Shown piece by piece: positions 9,178-18,189 of a stretch of 64,000 bases of DNA (position 1 is its first letter; each line of letters begins with the position of its first letter). The stretch covers positions 1-64,000 of the forward strand of contig NZ_JAIEZV010000001.1 in NCBI RefSeq assembly GCF_019599545.1. The letters are read 5' to 3'. Under the pieces are notes generated by a model. The model was not told where the DNA came from. It searched no databases and worked only from the letters and a program-made list of their open reading frames with translations. Source of the DNA: Halobacillus sp. Nhm2S1. Lineage in GTDB: Bacteria > Bacillota > Bacilli > Bacillales > Halobacillaceae. Both the position numbers and the translations under genes were made by a program.

Positions 9178-10140
9178 GTGGAAACAATCTTAATGATTTT
9201 ATTACTGACGGCTTTGGCAGGTGCGGTTGTCTTCTTTGCTTTAGCTTTTATGAAAGGCAAGGAAAAAAGACTTGGGTACTTATTGAAATCAGGCGGGTGT
9301 TTATTTGCACTTTTAGCCGTGGTTATGATTGACGGGTCGAAGGATGAAGCTTTTCAAATGTTCATGGGAATTTTATTATTAACAGCTTTCGCTGGAATGA
9401 TTGCTTTTTTTATTTTAGCCTTCGTGAAAGGAAAAGGGAATAGGCTTAACAACTTTGCAAAGTCAGGTGGATGTCTGTTCGCTTTTTTAGTCATAGCATT
9501 CATTGCAGGATCAATGATTGAAGAATCTCCTGTAACGGAAGAGGTTACAGCGAACGTTTCCGCTGAAGATAAAGAGGCAGAAGAAAAAGCCAAACAGGAA
9601 GAGGAAGCTAGAGAACAGGCCCAGAAAGAGCAGGAAGGACGAGAAGCTAAAGAACAAGCGGAAAAGGAGCAGGAAGAACGGGAAGCTAAGGAAAAAGCAC
9701 AAAAAGAGCAGGAAGCCAAAGAGGCTGAGGAACAGGCGAAGAAAGAAGCAGAAGAGAAAGCCAAGAAAGAAGAAGAGGAACGTAAGGCTAAAGAAGAAGC
9801 AGAACGGAAAGCAAAAGAAGAGGCAGAGCGTAAAACTAAAGAAGACAGCGTAACCGTTTCTCAAAAGCAGGCGGTTGCTATGGCTGAGCAATATCTTAAT
9901 TTCACGGCATTCTCTAAATCAGGGTTGATCGATCAATTGAAGTTTGAAGGATTCAGCACAGAAGATGCCACGTATGGTGTAGAGAATATTTCGGTCGATT
10001 GGCAGGAACAGGCGGTGATCAAGGCCCAGGAATATCTTGATTTTACTGCTTTTTCAAGACAGGGTTTGATTGATCAATTGATTTTTGAAGGGTTCAGCAA
10101 AGAACATGCATCGTACGCGGTCAGTCAAGTGGGGTTGTAA
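9178..10140 (+). CDS. Membrane protein with duplicated N-terminus, charged coiled coil and two Ltp-type repeats
   Basis: This 320-aa protein has three parts. Residues 1-115 are a tandem duplication of a two-helix membrane unit; the segments LAGAVVFFALAFMKGK and FAGMIAFFILAFVKGK mark the two copies, each followed by KSGGCLFA. Residues 125-228 are almost entirely E, K, A and Q, a long charged helix. The C-terminus has two copies of a ~43-aa unit (YLNFTAFSKSGLIDQLKFEG and YLDFTAFSRQGLIDQLIFEG). This unit matches the Ltp family seen in host-cell-surface-exposed phage superinfection-exclusion lipoproteins. The GTG start at 9178 follows AGAGGAGG. It is monocistronic, with a terminator downstream. 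Confidence 0.75.
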   Translation: METILMILLLTALAGAVVFFALAFMKGKEKRLGYLLKSGGCLFALLAVVMIDGSKDEAFQMFMGILLLTAFAGMIAFFILAFVKGKGNRLNNFAKSGGCLFAFLVIAFIAGSMIEESPVTEEVTANVSAEDKEAEEKAKQEEEAREQAQKEQEGREAKEQAEKEQEEREAKEKAQKEQEAKEAEEQAKKEAEEKAKKEEEERKAKEEAERKAKEEAERKTKEDSVTVSQKQAVAMAEQYLNFTAFSKSGLIDQLKFEGFSTEDATYGVENISVDWQEQAVIKAQEYLDFTAFSRQGLIDQLIFEGFSKEHASYAVSQVGL

Positions 10141-10183
10141 TCGCAAGAATGAAGCAGGCAGATAATTTCAGTAGCAATTATAA

Positions 10184-10223
10184 AATAACCCGCCTCCTAT
10201 TTATAAAAGGAGGCGGGTTATTT
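10184..10223. terminator. Bidirectional terminator between convergent genes
   Basis: AATAACCCGCCTCC and GGAGGCGGGTTATT form a perfect 14-bp stem with A/T runs on both sides. It serves the Ltp-repeat gene and the convergent PIG-L gene. Confidence 0.85.
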
Positions 10224-10238
10224 GTTGGAACATACTAT

Positions 10239-12767
10239 TTATTTGTTGTAATAAGGGTAACTGATTAGATTGGTAAAGATCCGATATCCCCCAGGGACCT
10301 GATTTTGGATTTGGCGGTACCAAACGAGGTTTGAATAGATATAGGTTCCCTCTCCGTAATCTGCCATAAGAATTCCACCTTCGAAAGGTTCCTCGCCTGG
10401 GTCTGCTACACTCACGAATGTCTCAAATTCGCTGCTCCACTCCATTGGGAAATAGAGGCCTCTTTCCTGGACCCATCCATCCCAGTCAGACTGTTGGATG
10501 GTGTTAGGGAAATTAAACAATGGAGACTCTGGTTTCAGCACTTCTACAGGCGCATCTTCGCGGGTGACTCTCCACTCAATAGATGGCTGGCCAATGACTA
10601 ATTTGTAAGGAGCGGTTGTTTCCGGGTTCCAATTATCCCAAGGTTTATTATATTGAACGACAAGGTGACCGCCATTCTCTACATACTCAAGAAGGCGTTC
10701 ATTATGTTGAAGAAGATCTTCTCTGGAAAGATAAGCACGAATTCCAGTCACGATGGTGTCGTATTGAGAAAGGTCGGCGCTGGATAGATCTTGTTCGCTC
10801 AGTTTAGTAATATCCATGCCTACATTCATTAACTGATCGGCGACTTCATCAAAGCCACTCTCTACATAGCCTATTTTAAGGCCTTCAGGGTATTGAAGAG
10901 GGAAAGCTATGCCTTCTACATCTGCATTGGAAAGATAATAGTTTGTGCCAATATGGTCGTAATGAATAGTTTGTACATTCGTAGTGATCTCAACATCATT
11001 CACGTGAGCTTCGGGTGTTATGTTGAACGCTCCTTCGTTTACATCTTTTGGTGGGATCAGATCGAATGTAATCATCTTTTCACTTTCACCAGCATCAAAG
11101 TGAACCGACTGGGTGACAGGTTCTGACTGCCAATTCTTCGGTAAATTCAAAGAAACATCAGTCGTTAATTCTCCTTCGGCAAATTTCTCTACCGTCACTT
11201 CTAAAGGAAGAGTATCTTCTATGTCTTTCGTATTGATCACGAGATTCTGTGGATTTGGTTTTAAAGAGACTTCAGGCAATAAGGCCACTCTTTCATCAGG
11301 TGTGTACTCATTCGTTACCGTGTTGTTTCTCGTTTGGAAGCTCACCTCTGCTGTTATACTGGCAGGATCATAAGCCTCATAATAATCTCTGGAAGTTGCT
11401 TGTACTTGATATTCAAAAGTCTTCGTTTGGCCAGATCGTAAGGTTGTGTCCTTATGATCGTCATTCACTTCCCAATCCTCGGGAATGGAGAGTGAAGCAT
11501 CCAAATTACGTACTTTTTCTGCCCCGTTGTTTTTGATGGTCACGCTTACGTTTGTGGTGTCATTGTAAGTAAGTTGGGAGTCATCCACTTCGACTTCAAC
11601 ATCAAGTTGACCCGCGACAAAAATGGTTTGAGTTAATTGGTCTTCTTTAACTTCAAGTTTGTGTTGTAGTGTGTTTTTTAATTGTTCAGGAAGTTTGTGG
11701 TCTTTGGCCATTTGAGATTGGAGTTTTTGTAAGTGTTGATAAGCTTTTTCGGCATGAGTAAGTACTTGATTATGATTCGGGTAGGCTTCTTTAACCTTCT
11801 CTAAGTTATGTTGGAATTTCTTCAAGCTCTGTTTATACTTGTTACCTGATTTTGTAAGCTCGCTTGTGTACTCTGAAAAGTCATAAGGGATTCCCTCATA
11901 TAAATGATCCTCTTTTTCAGGAATATCTCCTACGGTAGATTTAACGAGTTGAAGATCGACAGAGACTGGACCATCGCCGACATCTCGTCCCATTCCTTGA
12001 GATTCATGTAAGTAACGGGCCTTTTCTCCAAGTTGAGGATAGGTCATATCGTAATGCTCATCGTATTCTCCAATTTCTATGGAGATGGTGGTTTGTTCTT
12101 CGTTTTCTGCTGGAAGGTAAAGCTTCTTAGCCTGCCATGTGGTTAAACCATCTTGAAACTGTTCTGGGAATACTGAGGGGTCCGCAGCATCATCAAATGC
12201 TTTTTCAGTAAGCATGGTCATGGCACGGTGGTGGCCATGCTGGGAGTCTACGTTGCGGAAGGAAGGCATGAGAACATCTGGCTTGAACTCACGGATGTGA
12301 TGAATTAAGCGCTCATAAGTTTCTGTTTCTCCCCATTTCTCAAGGGTTTCTTCTGGAGATTTGGAAAAACCGAAATCCTTGATATCATCCTCGAAACCTT
12401 GGTTCAGGAAGAAGATGTCGATCCCTAGAACATCGGAGGATGCTTGTAATTCATTGGTGCGGATCATACCAAGACCATTACCAAGCTCACTTCCTATTTC
12501 ATTCTGGCCTCCCTGCCCTCTAGTAGATAAGAGGAAAGAGGTGTCGATTCCTTCTCCTCGTGATAAGTACGCGAGAAATTGGCTTCTTTCATCATCCGGG
12601 TGCGCGCCGGTATTCATAAAACTTGCCGTTGTCGTCAAAGGAACCACTGACTCCCATAGTTCCAATTCCGAGTCGTTTGATTCTTTGGCAGAGCTGATTG
12701 AGGGACTGGAAGTAAATCCTGAAATCATTAACAACATAACCAACAAAACATAACCAAGATTCTTCAA
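10239..12767 (-). CDS. Secreted PIG-L family deacetylase with NEW3-like and GATase1-like domains
   Basis: This 842-aa exported protein has an N-terminal signal peptide (residues 1-27, no lipobox Cys). The LmbE/PIG-L deacetylase domain spans about 35-290, with the zinc motif GAHPDDE and a later HGHHRA motif. PIG-L enzymes remove the N-acetyl group from GlcNAc conjugates. Residues about 395-600 are beta-rich, consistent with one or two NEW3-type Ig-like domains (VSVTIKNNGAEKV). The C-terminus (about 620-842) resembles a ThuA/glutamine-amidotransferase-like fold (YDTIVTGIRAYL, GGHLVVQYNKPWDNW). TTG 12767 follows AAGGAGGA. It is divergent from the ROK regulator and shares an operator with it. Confidence 0.85.
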   Translation of the reverse strand: MKNLGYVLLVMLLMISGFTSSPSISSAKESNDSELELWESVVPLTTTASFMNTGAHPDDERSQFLAYLSRGEGIDTSFLLSTRGQGGQNEIGSELGNGLGMIRTNELQASSDVLGIDIFFLNQGFEDDIKDFGFSKSPEETLEKWGETETYERLIHHIREFKPDVLMPSFRNVDSQHGHHRAMTMLTEKAFDDAADPSVFPEQFQDGLTTWQAKKLYLPAENEEQTTISIEIGEYDEHYDMTYPQLGEKARYLHESQGMGRDVGDGPVSVDLQLVKSTVGDIPEKEDHLYEGIPYDFSEYTSELTKSGNKYKQSLKKFQHNLEKVKEAYPNHNQVLTHAEKAYQHLQKLQSQMAKDHKLPEQLKNTLQHKLEVKEDQLTQTIFVAGQLDVEVEVDDSQLTYNDTTNVSVTIKNNGAEKVRNLDASLSIPEDWEVNDDHKDTTLRSGQTKTFEYQVQATSRDYYEAYDPASITAEVSFQTRNNTVTNEYTPDERVALLPEVSLKPNPQNLVINTKDIEDTLPLEVTVEKFAEGELTTDVSLNLPKNWQSEPVTQSVHFDAGESEKMITFDLIPPKDVNEGAFNITPEAHVNDVEITTNVQTIHYDHIGTNYYLSNADVEGIAFPLQYPEGLKIGYVESGFDEVADQLMNVGMDITKLSEQDLSSADLSQYDTIVTGIRAYLSREDLLQHNERLLEYVENGGHLVVQYNKPWDNWNPETTAPYKLVIGQPSIEWRVTREDAPVEVLKPESPLFNFPNTIQQSDWDGWVQERGLYFPMEWSSEFETFVSVADPGEEPFEGGILMADYGEGTYIYSNLVWYRQIQNQVPGGYRIFTNLISYPYYNK

Positions 12768-12790
12768 AAAATTCCTCCTTAAATAGATTA

Positions 12791-12813
12791 GTTAGTTAAG
12801 TTTGCTAACTAAC
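12791..12813. promoter_or_regulatory. ROK-type operator, PIG-L promoter side
   Basis: A 23-bp near-palindrome with ends GTTAGT and AACTAAC sits 24 bases upstream of the PIG-L start. The same pattern recurs at 13034-13056. It resembles operators of ROK repressors such as XylR (ends like TTAGTTTG / CAAACTAA). Predicted repressor: the adjacent ROK protein. Confidence 0.75.
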
Positions 12814-13033
12814 TTGTTGTCATTATAATTCATTTAATCCAAATATTGGAACTACCTTTAGACCTGTTTCTCATGAGACAAAAGGATTAATTTGACAAAA
12901 TATACAAAATATTATAAAAACAAGGAGAAACAAAGGAAATAAAAGGTAATGGAAGTATAGTCCTTTTATTTCCTTTTTTTAGTTACATACATGATTTTAC
13001 AATTATGGAAGGCGCAAGTATAAATGAAATATA

Positions 13034-13056
13034 GTTAGTAAGTTGTTCTAACTAAC
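13034..13056. promoter_or_regulatory. ROK-type operator, ROK/ABC promoter side
   Basis: The second copy of the 23-bp element (GTTAGT...TAACTAAC) ends 30 bases before the ROK start codon, suggesting autoregulation. Matching length and ends at both divergent promoters support one common repressor. The ~220 bases between the operators are AT-rich and hold no gene. Confidence 0.75.
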
Positions 13057-13086
13057 TAACACAATCGTAATAAAGGAGCACATGCC

Positions 13087-14250
13087 ATGCAGAAGGGTGA
13101 TGCAGCATACATCAAAAACATGAACAAAAAGTTAGTACTAAAATGTATTCGTGATCATGAGCCAATATCGCGCTCTGAGATCTCAAAAAAAATACATATG
13201 AGTAAACCCTCTGTGTCCTTGTTGGTAGAGAACCTGATCCAGGAAGGGTGGGTGCTTGAAACAGGCACGGGTAAATCTACCGTAACGGGTGGAAGAAAAC
13301 CTGTTCAACTGGTTTTCAATCCTAAATCTTCCTACGTCATTGGTGTGGATATAGGAGGAACGAAAATTGCCTCTGGCATTACCTGTTTAAAAGGTAAGAT
13401 CTACGCATACCGGGAATTTGCTACAAAGGATTATATAGAAGGAGATCTCCTCAAGCGTTTGAATGAGGATGTTCACGATATGTTGAAGGAACTCAGCTTA
13501 ACCGTCCAAGATATTATGGGGATGGGAATGGGAGTACCTGGAGTGACCAACGTAAAGGAAGGAATAGTCGTAGACGCACCAAGTTTGAAATGGGTCAATT
13601 ACCCTGTTAGAGAGCAGGCCAGTCAATACTTCCCTTTTCCTATATATATAGAAAACGATGTGAACACAAGTGTATTAGGCGAACATTGGGTGGGGGCAGG
13701 CAAAGCTTTGGAGAACATCATCTATATCGCTGTCGGCACAGGTATTGGAAGTGGAATGATTCTCAATGGAAAACTCTATAGAGGAAGTAGTTACAGTGCA
13801 GGGGAAATGGGATATCTTGTTACGGATGCCCAAAAGGCGAGAGGGTACCAGCCAACCATTGAAGGATATGGCTTCCTGGAAAGCATAGCAAGTGGTGCTT
13901 CTATTGGAAAGCGCCTCTCTGAACGAAAAAATAGGGATGTGACAGCAAAAGAGGCCTTCGAGTTAAGGAGACAAGGCGATCCAGATGCGATGGACATCGT
14001 AGATACAGCAGTCGAACATTTAGGCTTTGGAATCGCTAATTATATCTCACTGTTTAATCCAGAGTTAGTCATTATAGGAGGTGGTGTAAGCGGTTCATTT
14101 AACGAATACGAACAAACGTTATCCAGGATTGTAGAGGAGTTTACACCAGAGAGCTGCAGAGTAGTTCCATCCACATTTGGGAGAGAAGCAGGTATCGTCG
14201 GAGCCGTCGCGTTATTTCTGAAAGAGTATGAGTCAGTCATTCAAATCTGA
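13087..14250 (+). CDS. ROK family transcriptional repressor
   Basis: This 387-aa protein has an N-terminal winged HTH (about residues 22-62: SRSEISKKIHMSKPSVSLLV) followed by a ROK sugar-kinase-like domain with the phosphate-binding loop IGVDIGGTKIASG. Later it has YIENDVNTSVLGE and the GTGIGSGMI loop. The usual ROK zinc motif (C-x-C-G-x-x-G-C-x-E) is missing: the equivalent region reads EGYGFLESIASGAS. ROK repressors release DNA on binding a sugar or sugar derivative. RBS AAGGAG lies 6-7 bases before the ATG. It is first in a run of five same-strand genes. Confidence 0.88.
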   Translation: MQKGDAAYIKNMNKKLVLKCIRDHEPISRSEISKKIHMSKPSVSLLVENLIQEGWVLETGTGKSTVTGGRKPVQLVFNPKSSYVIGVDIGGTKIASGITCLKGKIYAYREFATKDYIEGDLLKRLNEDVHDMLKELSLTVQDIMGMGMGVPGVTNVKEGIVVDAPSLKWVNYPVREQASQYFPFPIYIENDVNTSVLGEHWVGAGKALENIIYIAVGTGIGSGMILNGKLYRGSSYSAGEMGYLVTDAQKARGYQPTIEGYGFLESIASGASIGKRLSERKNRDVTAKEAFELRRQGDPDAMDIVDTAVEHLGFGIANYISLFNPELVIIGGGVSGSFNEYEQTLSRIVEEFTPESCRVVPSTFGREAGIVGAVALFLKEYESVIQI

Positions 14251-14264
14251 AGGGGGCATATCTA

Positions 14265-15371
14265 ATGAAAAAGAAAACTCGTTGGGTGAAGGTTTGGGCT
14301 TTTTTACTTGTCTTTGGTTTTATACTTACTGGCTGTATGGCTGGGAACGACGAAGCCAGCAGTACGGAAGGGGATTCAAATGAAGGATCCAGTGGCGAAA
14401 ATGGAGACTTAGAAGAGAAGGTCGTTGTTTACTCTCCTCATGGGAAAGACATATTGAGTGAATTTGAACAACAATTTGAAGCAGAGTATGACGTTGATAT
14501 GGAATTCCTGGATATGGGTTCGCAAGAGATTTTGGATCGAGTCCGGTCTGAGGAAAATAATACCCAAGCCGATATTTGGTGGGGAGCTCCACAAGTAATG
14601 TTCGATGAAGCGAAAAATGAAGAACTTCTGCAAGCCTATGAACCAAGTTATGCCGATGCACTTGATGAGATGTACCACGATGAAGAGTGGTATTGGACAG
14701 GAACGTCTCAAACACCTGAGGTCATCCTATACAATAACAAAGAAATATCGGAAGAAGAAGCGCCTAAAGATTGGGATGATTTGATTGATCCGAAGTGGGA
14801 AGATGAGTTGATCATCCGTTATCCGCTGGCTTCTGGTACGATGCGTACCATTTACTCAGCGATGATTTATCGCGACTATAAAGATTCCGAGAGCCCTGAA
14901 GCGGGTTATGAGTGGCTGCAAAAATTAGATGAAAATACGAAAGAATACGCCGCAAACCCGGAAATCATGTATAACCAAGTCGCCAAAGGTGTGGGGAATC
15001 TTTCTGTTTGGAATATGCCTGATACCGTCATGCTTGCTGAAGAAAAAGATTACCCGTTCAGCTACGTTATTCCGGAGAGTGGGACCCCTGTACTGACCGA
15101 AGGGATCGCTATGGTTGAAGGAGCTCCTCACCCTGAAGCGGCTAAAGCCTTTTATGAATTTGTCAATACTCAGGAAGCCGCTAAATTATTAGCAGATAAA
15201 TATTACCGCATCCCGACAAGAGATGATGTGGAAGACCTTCCAGAGTGGATCGAAGAAACGGAAATTAATGCGATGGATATTGACTGGGCGGTATTCCAGG
15301 AAAAATCTGAAGAGTGGATGGAGCATTGGGACAATAACATAAAAAATAGTGAAAAAGAAACAGGTAACTAA
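14265..15371 (+). CDS. ABC transporter substrate-binding lipoprotein (family 1, Fe/AEP type)
   Basis: This 368-aa lipoprotein has the lipobox FILTGC, Cys24 being acylated, and a serine/glycine-rich linker. The remainder is an extracellular solute-binding protein of the FbpA / 2-aminoethylphosphonate type: VVYSPHGKDILSEFE at the first strand, QADIWWGAPQVMFDEA and GTSQTPEVILYNNKEI. The ligand cannot be read from the sequence. It starts 14 bases after the ROK gene and is followed by its ATPase and permease genes. Confidence 0.88.
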   Translation: MKKKTRWVKVWAFLLVFGFILTGCMAGNDEASSTEGDSNEGSSGENGDLEEKVVVYSPHGKDILSEFEQQFEAEYDVDMEFLDMGSQEILDRVRSEENNTQADIWWGAPQVMFDEAKNEELLQAYEPSYADALDEMYHDEEWYWTGTSQTPEVILYNNKEISEEEAPKDWDDLIDPKWEDELIIRYPLASGTMRTIYSAMIYRDYKDSESPEAGYEWLQKLDENTKEYAANPEIMYNQVAKGVGNLSVWNMPDTVMLAEEKDYPFSYVIPESGTPVLTEGIAMVEGAPHPEAAKAFYEFVNTQEAAKLLADKYYRIPTRDDVEDLPEWIEETEINAMDIDWAVFQEKSEEWMEHWDNNIKNSEKETGN

Positions 15372-15395
15372 ACCATCGGTAGAGGAGTTGTTGGC

Positions 15396-16477
15396 ATGTC
15401 GTCTGTAACCCTTGCAAATATAACAAAGCGATTCGGTAACTTTACAGCTGTGAAAGATTTAGATTTAGTCATAGAAGAAGGAGAATTCTTTACTTTTTTA
15501 GGGCCCAGCGGGTGTGGAAAAACAACGACTCTCAGGATGATTGCCGGATTCTATTATCCTTCTGAAGGAAAAGTGAAATTCAATGAGAAGGATATGACAA
15601 CCGTTTCACCGGAAAATAGAAACACGGGCATGGTTTTTCAAAACTATGCCCTTTTTCCACACATGACCGTTTACGAGAATGTCGCTTTCGGTTTGAAAGT
15701 AAGGAAGAAGAAGAAAGCGGAAATCAAAAAGCGGGTGGAAGATGTTCTAGAGAAAGTGAGATTGAAACCATTCATCGATCGCCAAGTGAGTCAATTGAGC
15801 GGTGGGCAGCAACAACGTGTGGCTTTAGCAAGAGCCTTAGTGATTGAACCTGACATTTTACTCTTAGATGAGCCGTTAAGTAATTTGGATGCGCGTTTAA
15901 GAGATGAGATGAGAAATGAAATCCTTAGGTTGCAGCGTGAATATGGAATTACGACGATCTACGTCACCCACGATCAGGTGGAAGCTCTCACGATGAGCGA
16001 CCGGATTGCCGTCTTTAATGTAGGGAATTGCCAGCAAATAGGAACGCCCACAGAGATCTACAATCAACCCGTCAATGACTTTGTAGCCGAATTCATTGGG
16101 GAAACCAATCTATTGGATGTGGAATGGAAACAAGATGAGGAAGAGTTTTATAGTGGAGGATTAAATAGAAGGATTGAGGTGACTCCTCCTGGACCTGAGA
16201 CGAATGAGGGGCCGTTAAAAATGTCCATCCGTCCAGAAGCCATCCAAGTGTCAGAGACAGAGTTGACCGGCCCAAACGTTTTGCAGGAAAGGTCGATTTG
16301 GTTCAATTTACAGGAGAAGCCGTGCATAGTTTCATCGCAATCCATGAGAGTGAAGTTACTTTGAAAGTCACTGACCTTAATAAGGGTCCGAGTACGTATT
16401 TGAAAGAGAATGCCCAAGTATATGTACAATTGCCACCTTCTCAAGTACGCGTCGTACCCAAGGCGAAGAAGGAGTGA
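15396..16477 (+). pseudogene. ABC transporter ATP-binding protein, TOBE domain frameshifted
   Basis: The ATPase of this importer (about 360 aa when repaired). Intact motifs are Walker A GPSGCGKTT, the Q loop, signature LSGGQQQR, Walker B ILLLDEP, the D loop SNLDAR and the H-loop His in VTHDQ. The open frame runs to a stop at 16364 with an aberrant tail. From about 16280 the -1 frame continues the expected TOBE domain (GKVDLVQFTGEAVHSF) to TGA at 16477, ten bases before the permease. Restoring one T in the run near 16279-16282 reunites the frames. The nucleotide-binding domain is intact, so a truncated protein could keep some activity. Sequencing error is possible. Confidence 0.8.
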
Positions 16478-16487
16478 GTAACCCTTT

Positions 16488-18173
16488 ATGCTGAATGCTG
16501 AAAAAAGAAAAACCCTATTCTTACTTATCCCTATTATCCTGATTTTAGTGGGCTATGTCCTTTATCCGTCCATAGAAACTTTATTGGAGAGTTTTAAAAG
16601 AAATGGATCGATGACACTCCAGAACTATATTGATTTTTTCGGTCCTAAGGCTCAATCGAATCTGGAAGCTTTATGGAATTCCGTCTACATATCCTTATTA
16701 TCTGTATTGCTTAGCGCATGCATTGGGATTCCACTGGCTTTCATTTTCACAAGGTATGATTTTCCCGGGCGGTCCTTCTTTTCTGGAATTGCTATCATGC
16801 CGATCGTTCTTCCATCCCTCGTCGGGGTAATGGCTTTCATGTGGCTTTACGGAGAAGTGGGGTTAGTCCCAAGTGCGATCAGGGATATTTTCGATCTTGA
16901 AGAAGTTCCTTTCAGTATTGGCGGTGTGTCAGGTATATTGATTGTGCACGCCTATACGATGTATCCCTATTTCTATATGACGGTATCATCAGCATTGAAT
17001 AATGTGGATCCATCGTTGGAAGAATCAGCGGCCAATTTAGGTTCCAGCCGGCTCGGGGTTTTTTGGAAGGTTACTTTTCCTTTGCTGACTCCTGCCTTAG
17101 TGGCTGCTTCGCTTCTTGTATTTATGGTATCCATGGCATCCTTCAGTGCTCCTTTTCTGCTTGCTGGAGGGTATAGGGTATTAAGCTTACAAATCTACTT
17201 TTCTAAAATTAATGGCAACTTGGAAATGGCGGCTACACAATCTGTCATTCTCTCCATTATATCGATTTCTTTTCTGTTATTTATGCGTTGGTTTCAGAGT
17301 CGGAAGGATTACAGAATGGGAACCAAAGGGATTGGTGCGCACCGAAGTGAAGTCAGCAGTCCATTGTTGAAATGGGTCATGGTGAGTTTAGGGGTCGTCG
17401 CCATGATCGTCCTGCTTCTGCCTCACGCCGTTTTGGCTATCCTATCTTTTGTTCCTGAAGGATCGTGGACGTGGCAAACCTATCCGACTTCTTTCAATTT
17501 TGAAAATTACCGGCTGCTTTTTGAGGACCCGAACATATGGGATCCTGTAAGAAACAGTTTATTTATGGCCTTTGTCGCCTGCTTAGGATGTTTCGTGTTT
17601 GGAATGCTCACTTCCTATGCATTAGTGAAGAGGAAGTTCATCGGGAAAAACTTGCTGGATATTCTTGTGATGATTCCTTGGGCATTGCCAGCTACTGTTG
17701 TGGGGATGAACCTTATTCTAGCTTTTAATAAGGAAACACCATTTTCATTCGGACAAGTCTTAGTAGGAACCTACTGGATTCTGCCACTTGCCTATTTTGT
17801 CCGATTTATACCATTAGTTGTACGTTCAACGTCTGCCGTTTTAGAGCAGTTGGATGATTCCATAGAAGAAGCAGCACAAAGCCTCGGGGCTAAATGGTTC
17901 TATACGTTTAGAAGAGTCGTCTTACCTATTATTATGCCAGGAGTCCTAAGTGGTACTTTGCTTGCGTTTGTGCAGGCGGTTGGGGAATTCCCGACCTCCG
18001 TGTTGTTATATACATTAGATAACCGCCCCATCTCCATAGAAATTATGAACCAGCTCAGATTATTCAATTTAGGGCAGGCCGCTGCATTCGGCATGATCCA
18101 AGTCGGGTTAATCGCCATTGTGATGGTCATTTCGTACAAGTTTTTCGGTGTGAAATCAGAAAATACTCTTTAA
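16488..18173 (+). CDS. ABC transporter permease, two fused domains
   Basis: This 561-aa integral membrane protein has about 12 helices in two homologous halves, each with the binding-protein-dependent permease EAA loop that docks the ATPase: EESAANLGSSRLGVFWKV (about 183-200) and EEAAQSLGAKWFYTFRRV (about 462-479). A fused double permease is typical of Fe3+/thiamine/aminoethylphosphonate-type importers. It pairs with the preceding lipoprotein and ATPase. RBS AAGGAG lies about 14 bases upstream. The gene for the lyase-like enzyme follows after 16 bases. Confidence 0.9.
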   Translation: MLNAEKRKTLFLLIPIILILVGYVLYPSIETLLESFKRNGSMTLQNYIDFFGPKAQSNLEALWNSVYISLLSVLLSACIGIPLAFIFTRYDFPGRSFFSGIAIMPIVLPSLVGVMAFMWLYGEVGLVPSAIRDIFDLEEVPFSIGGVSGILIVHAYTMYPYFYMTVSSALNNVDPSLEESAANLGSSRLGVFWKVTFPLLTPALVAASLLVFMVSMASFSAPFLLAGGYRVLSLQIYFSKINGNLEMAATQSVILSIISISFLLFMRWFQSRKDYRMGTKGIGAHRSEVSSPLLKWVMVSLGVVAMIVLLLPHAVLAILSFVPEGSWTWQTYPTSFNFENYRLLFEDPNIWDPVRNSLFMAFVACLGCFVFGMLTSYALVKRKFIGKNLLDILVMIPWALPATVVGMNLILAFNKETPFSFGQVLVGTYWILPLAYFVRFIPLVVRSTSAVLEQLDDSIEEAAQSLGAKWFYTFRRVVLPIIMPGVLSGTLLAFVQAVGEFPTSVLLYTLDNRPISIEIMNQLRLFNLGQAAAFGMIQVGLIAIVMVISYKFFGVKSENTL

Positions 18174-18189
18174 TAGATGAGGTGATGGG

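Noticed and set aside
9354-9891. Two minus-strand frames rich in S/C/A and F/L opposite the Ltp-repeat gene
   Set aside because: Mirror of the E/K/A-rich coding repeat; low complexity, no RBS.
12791-13056. GTTAGT palindromes as attachment or insertion-site duplications
   Set aside because: Matched length, palindromic ends and position at divergent promoters of a ROK gene fit operators better; no recombinase nearby.
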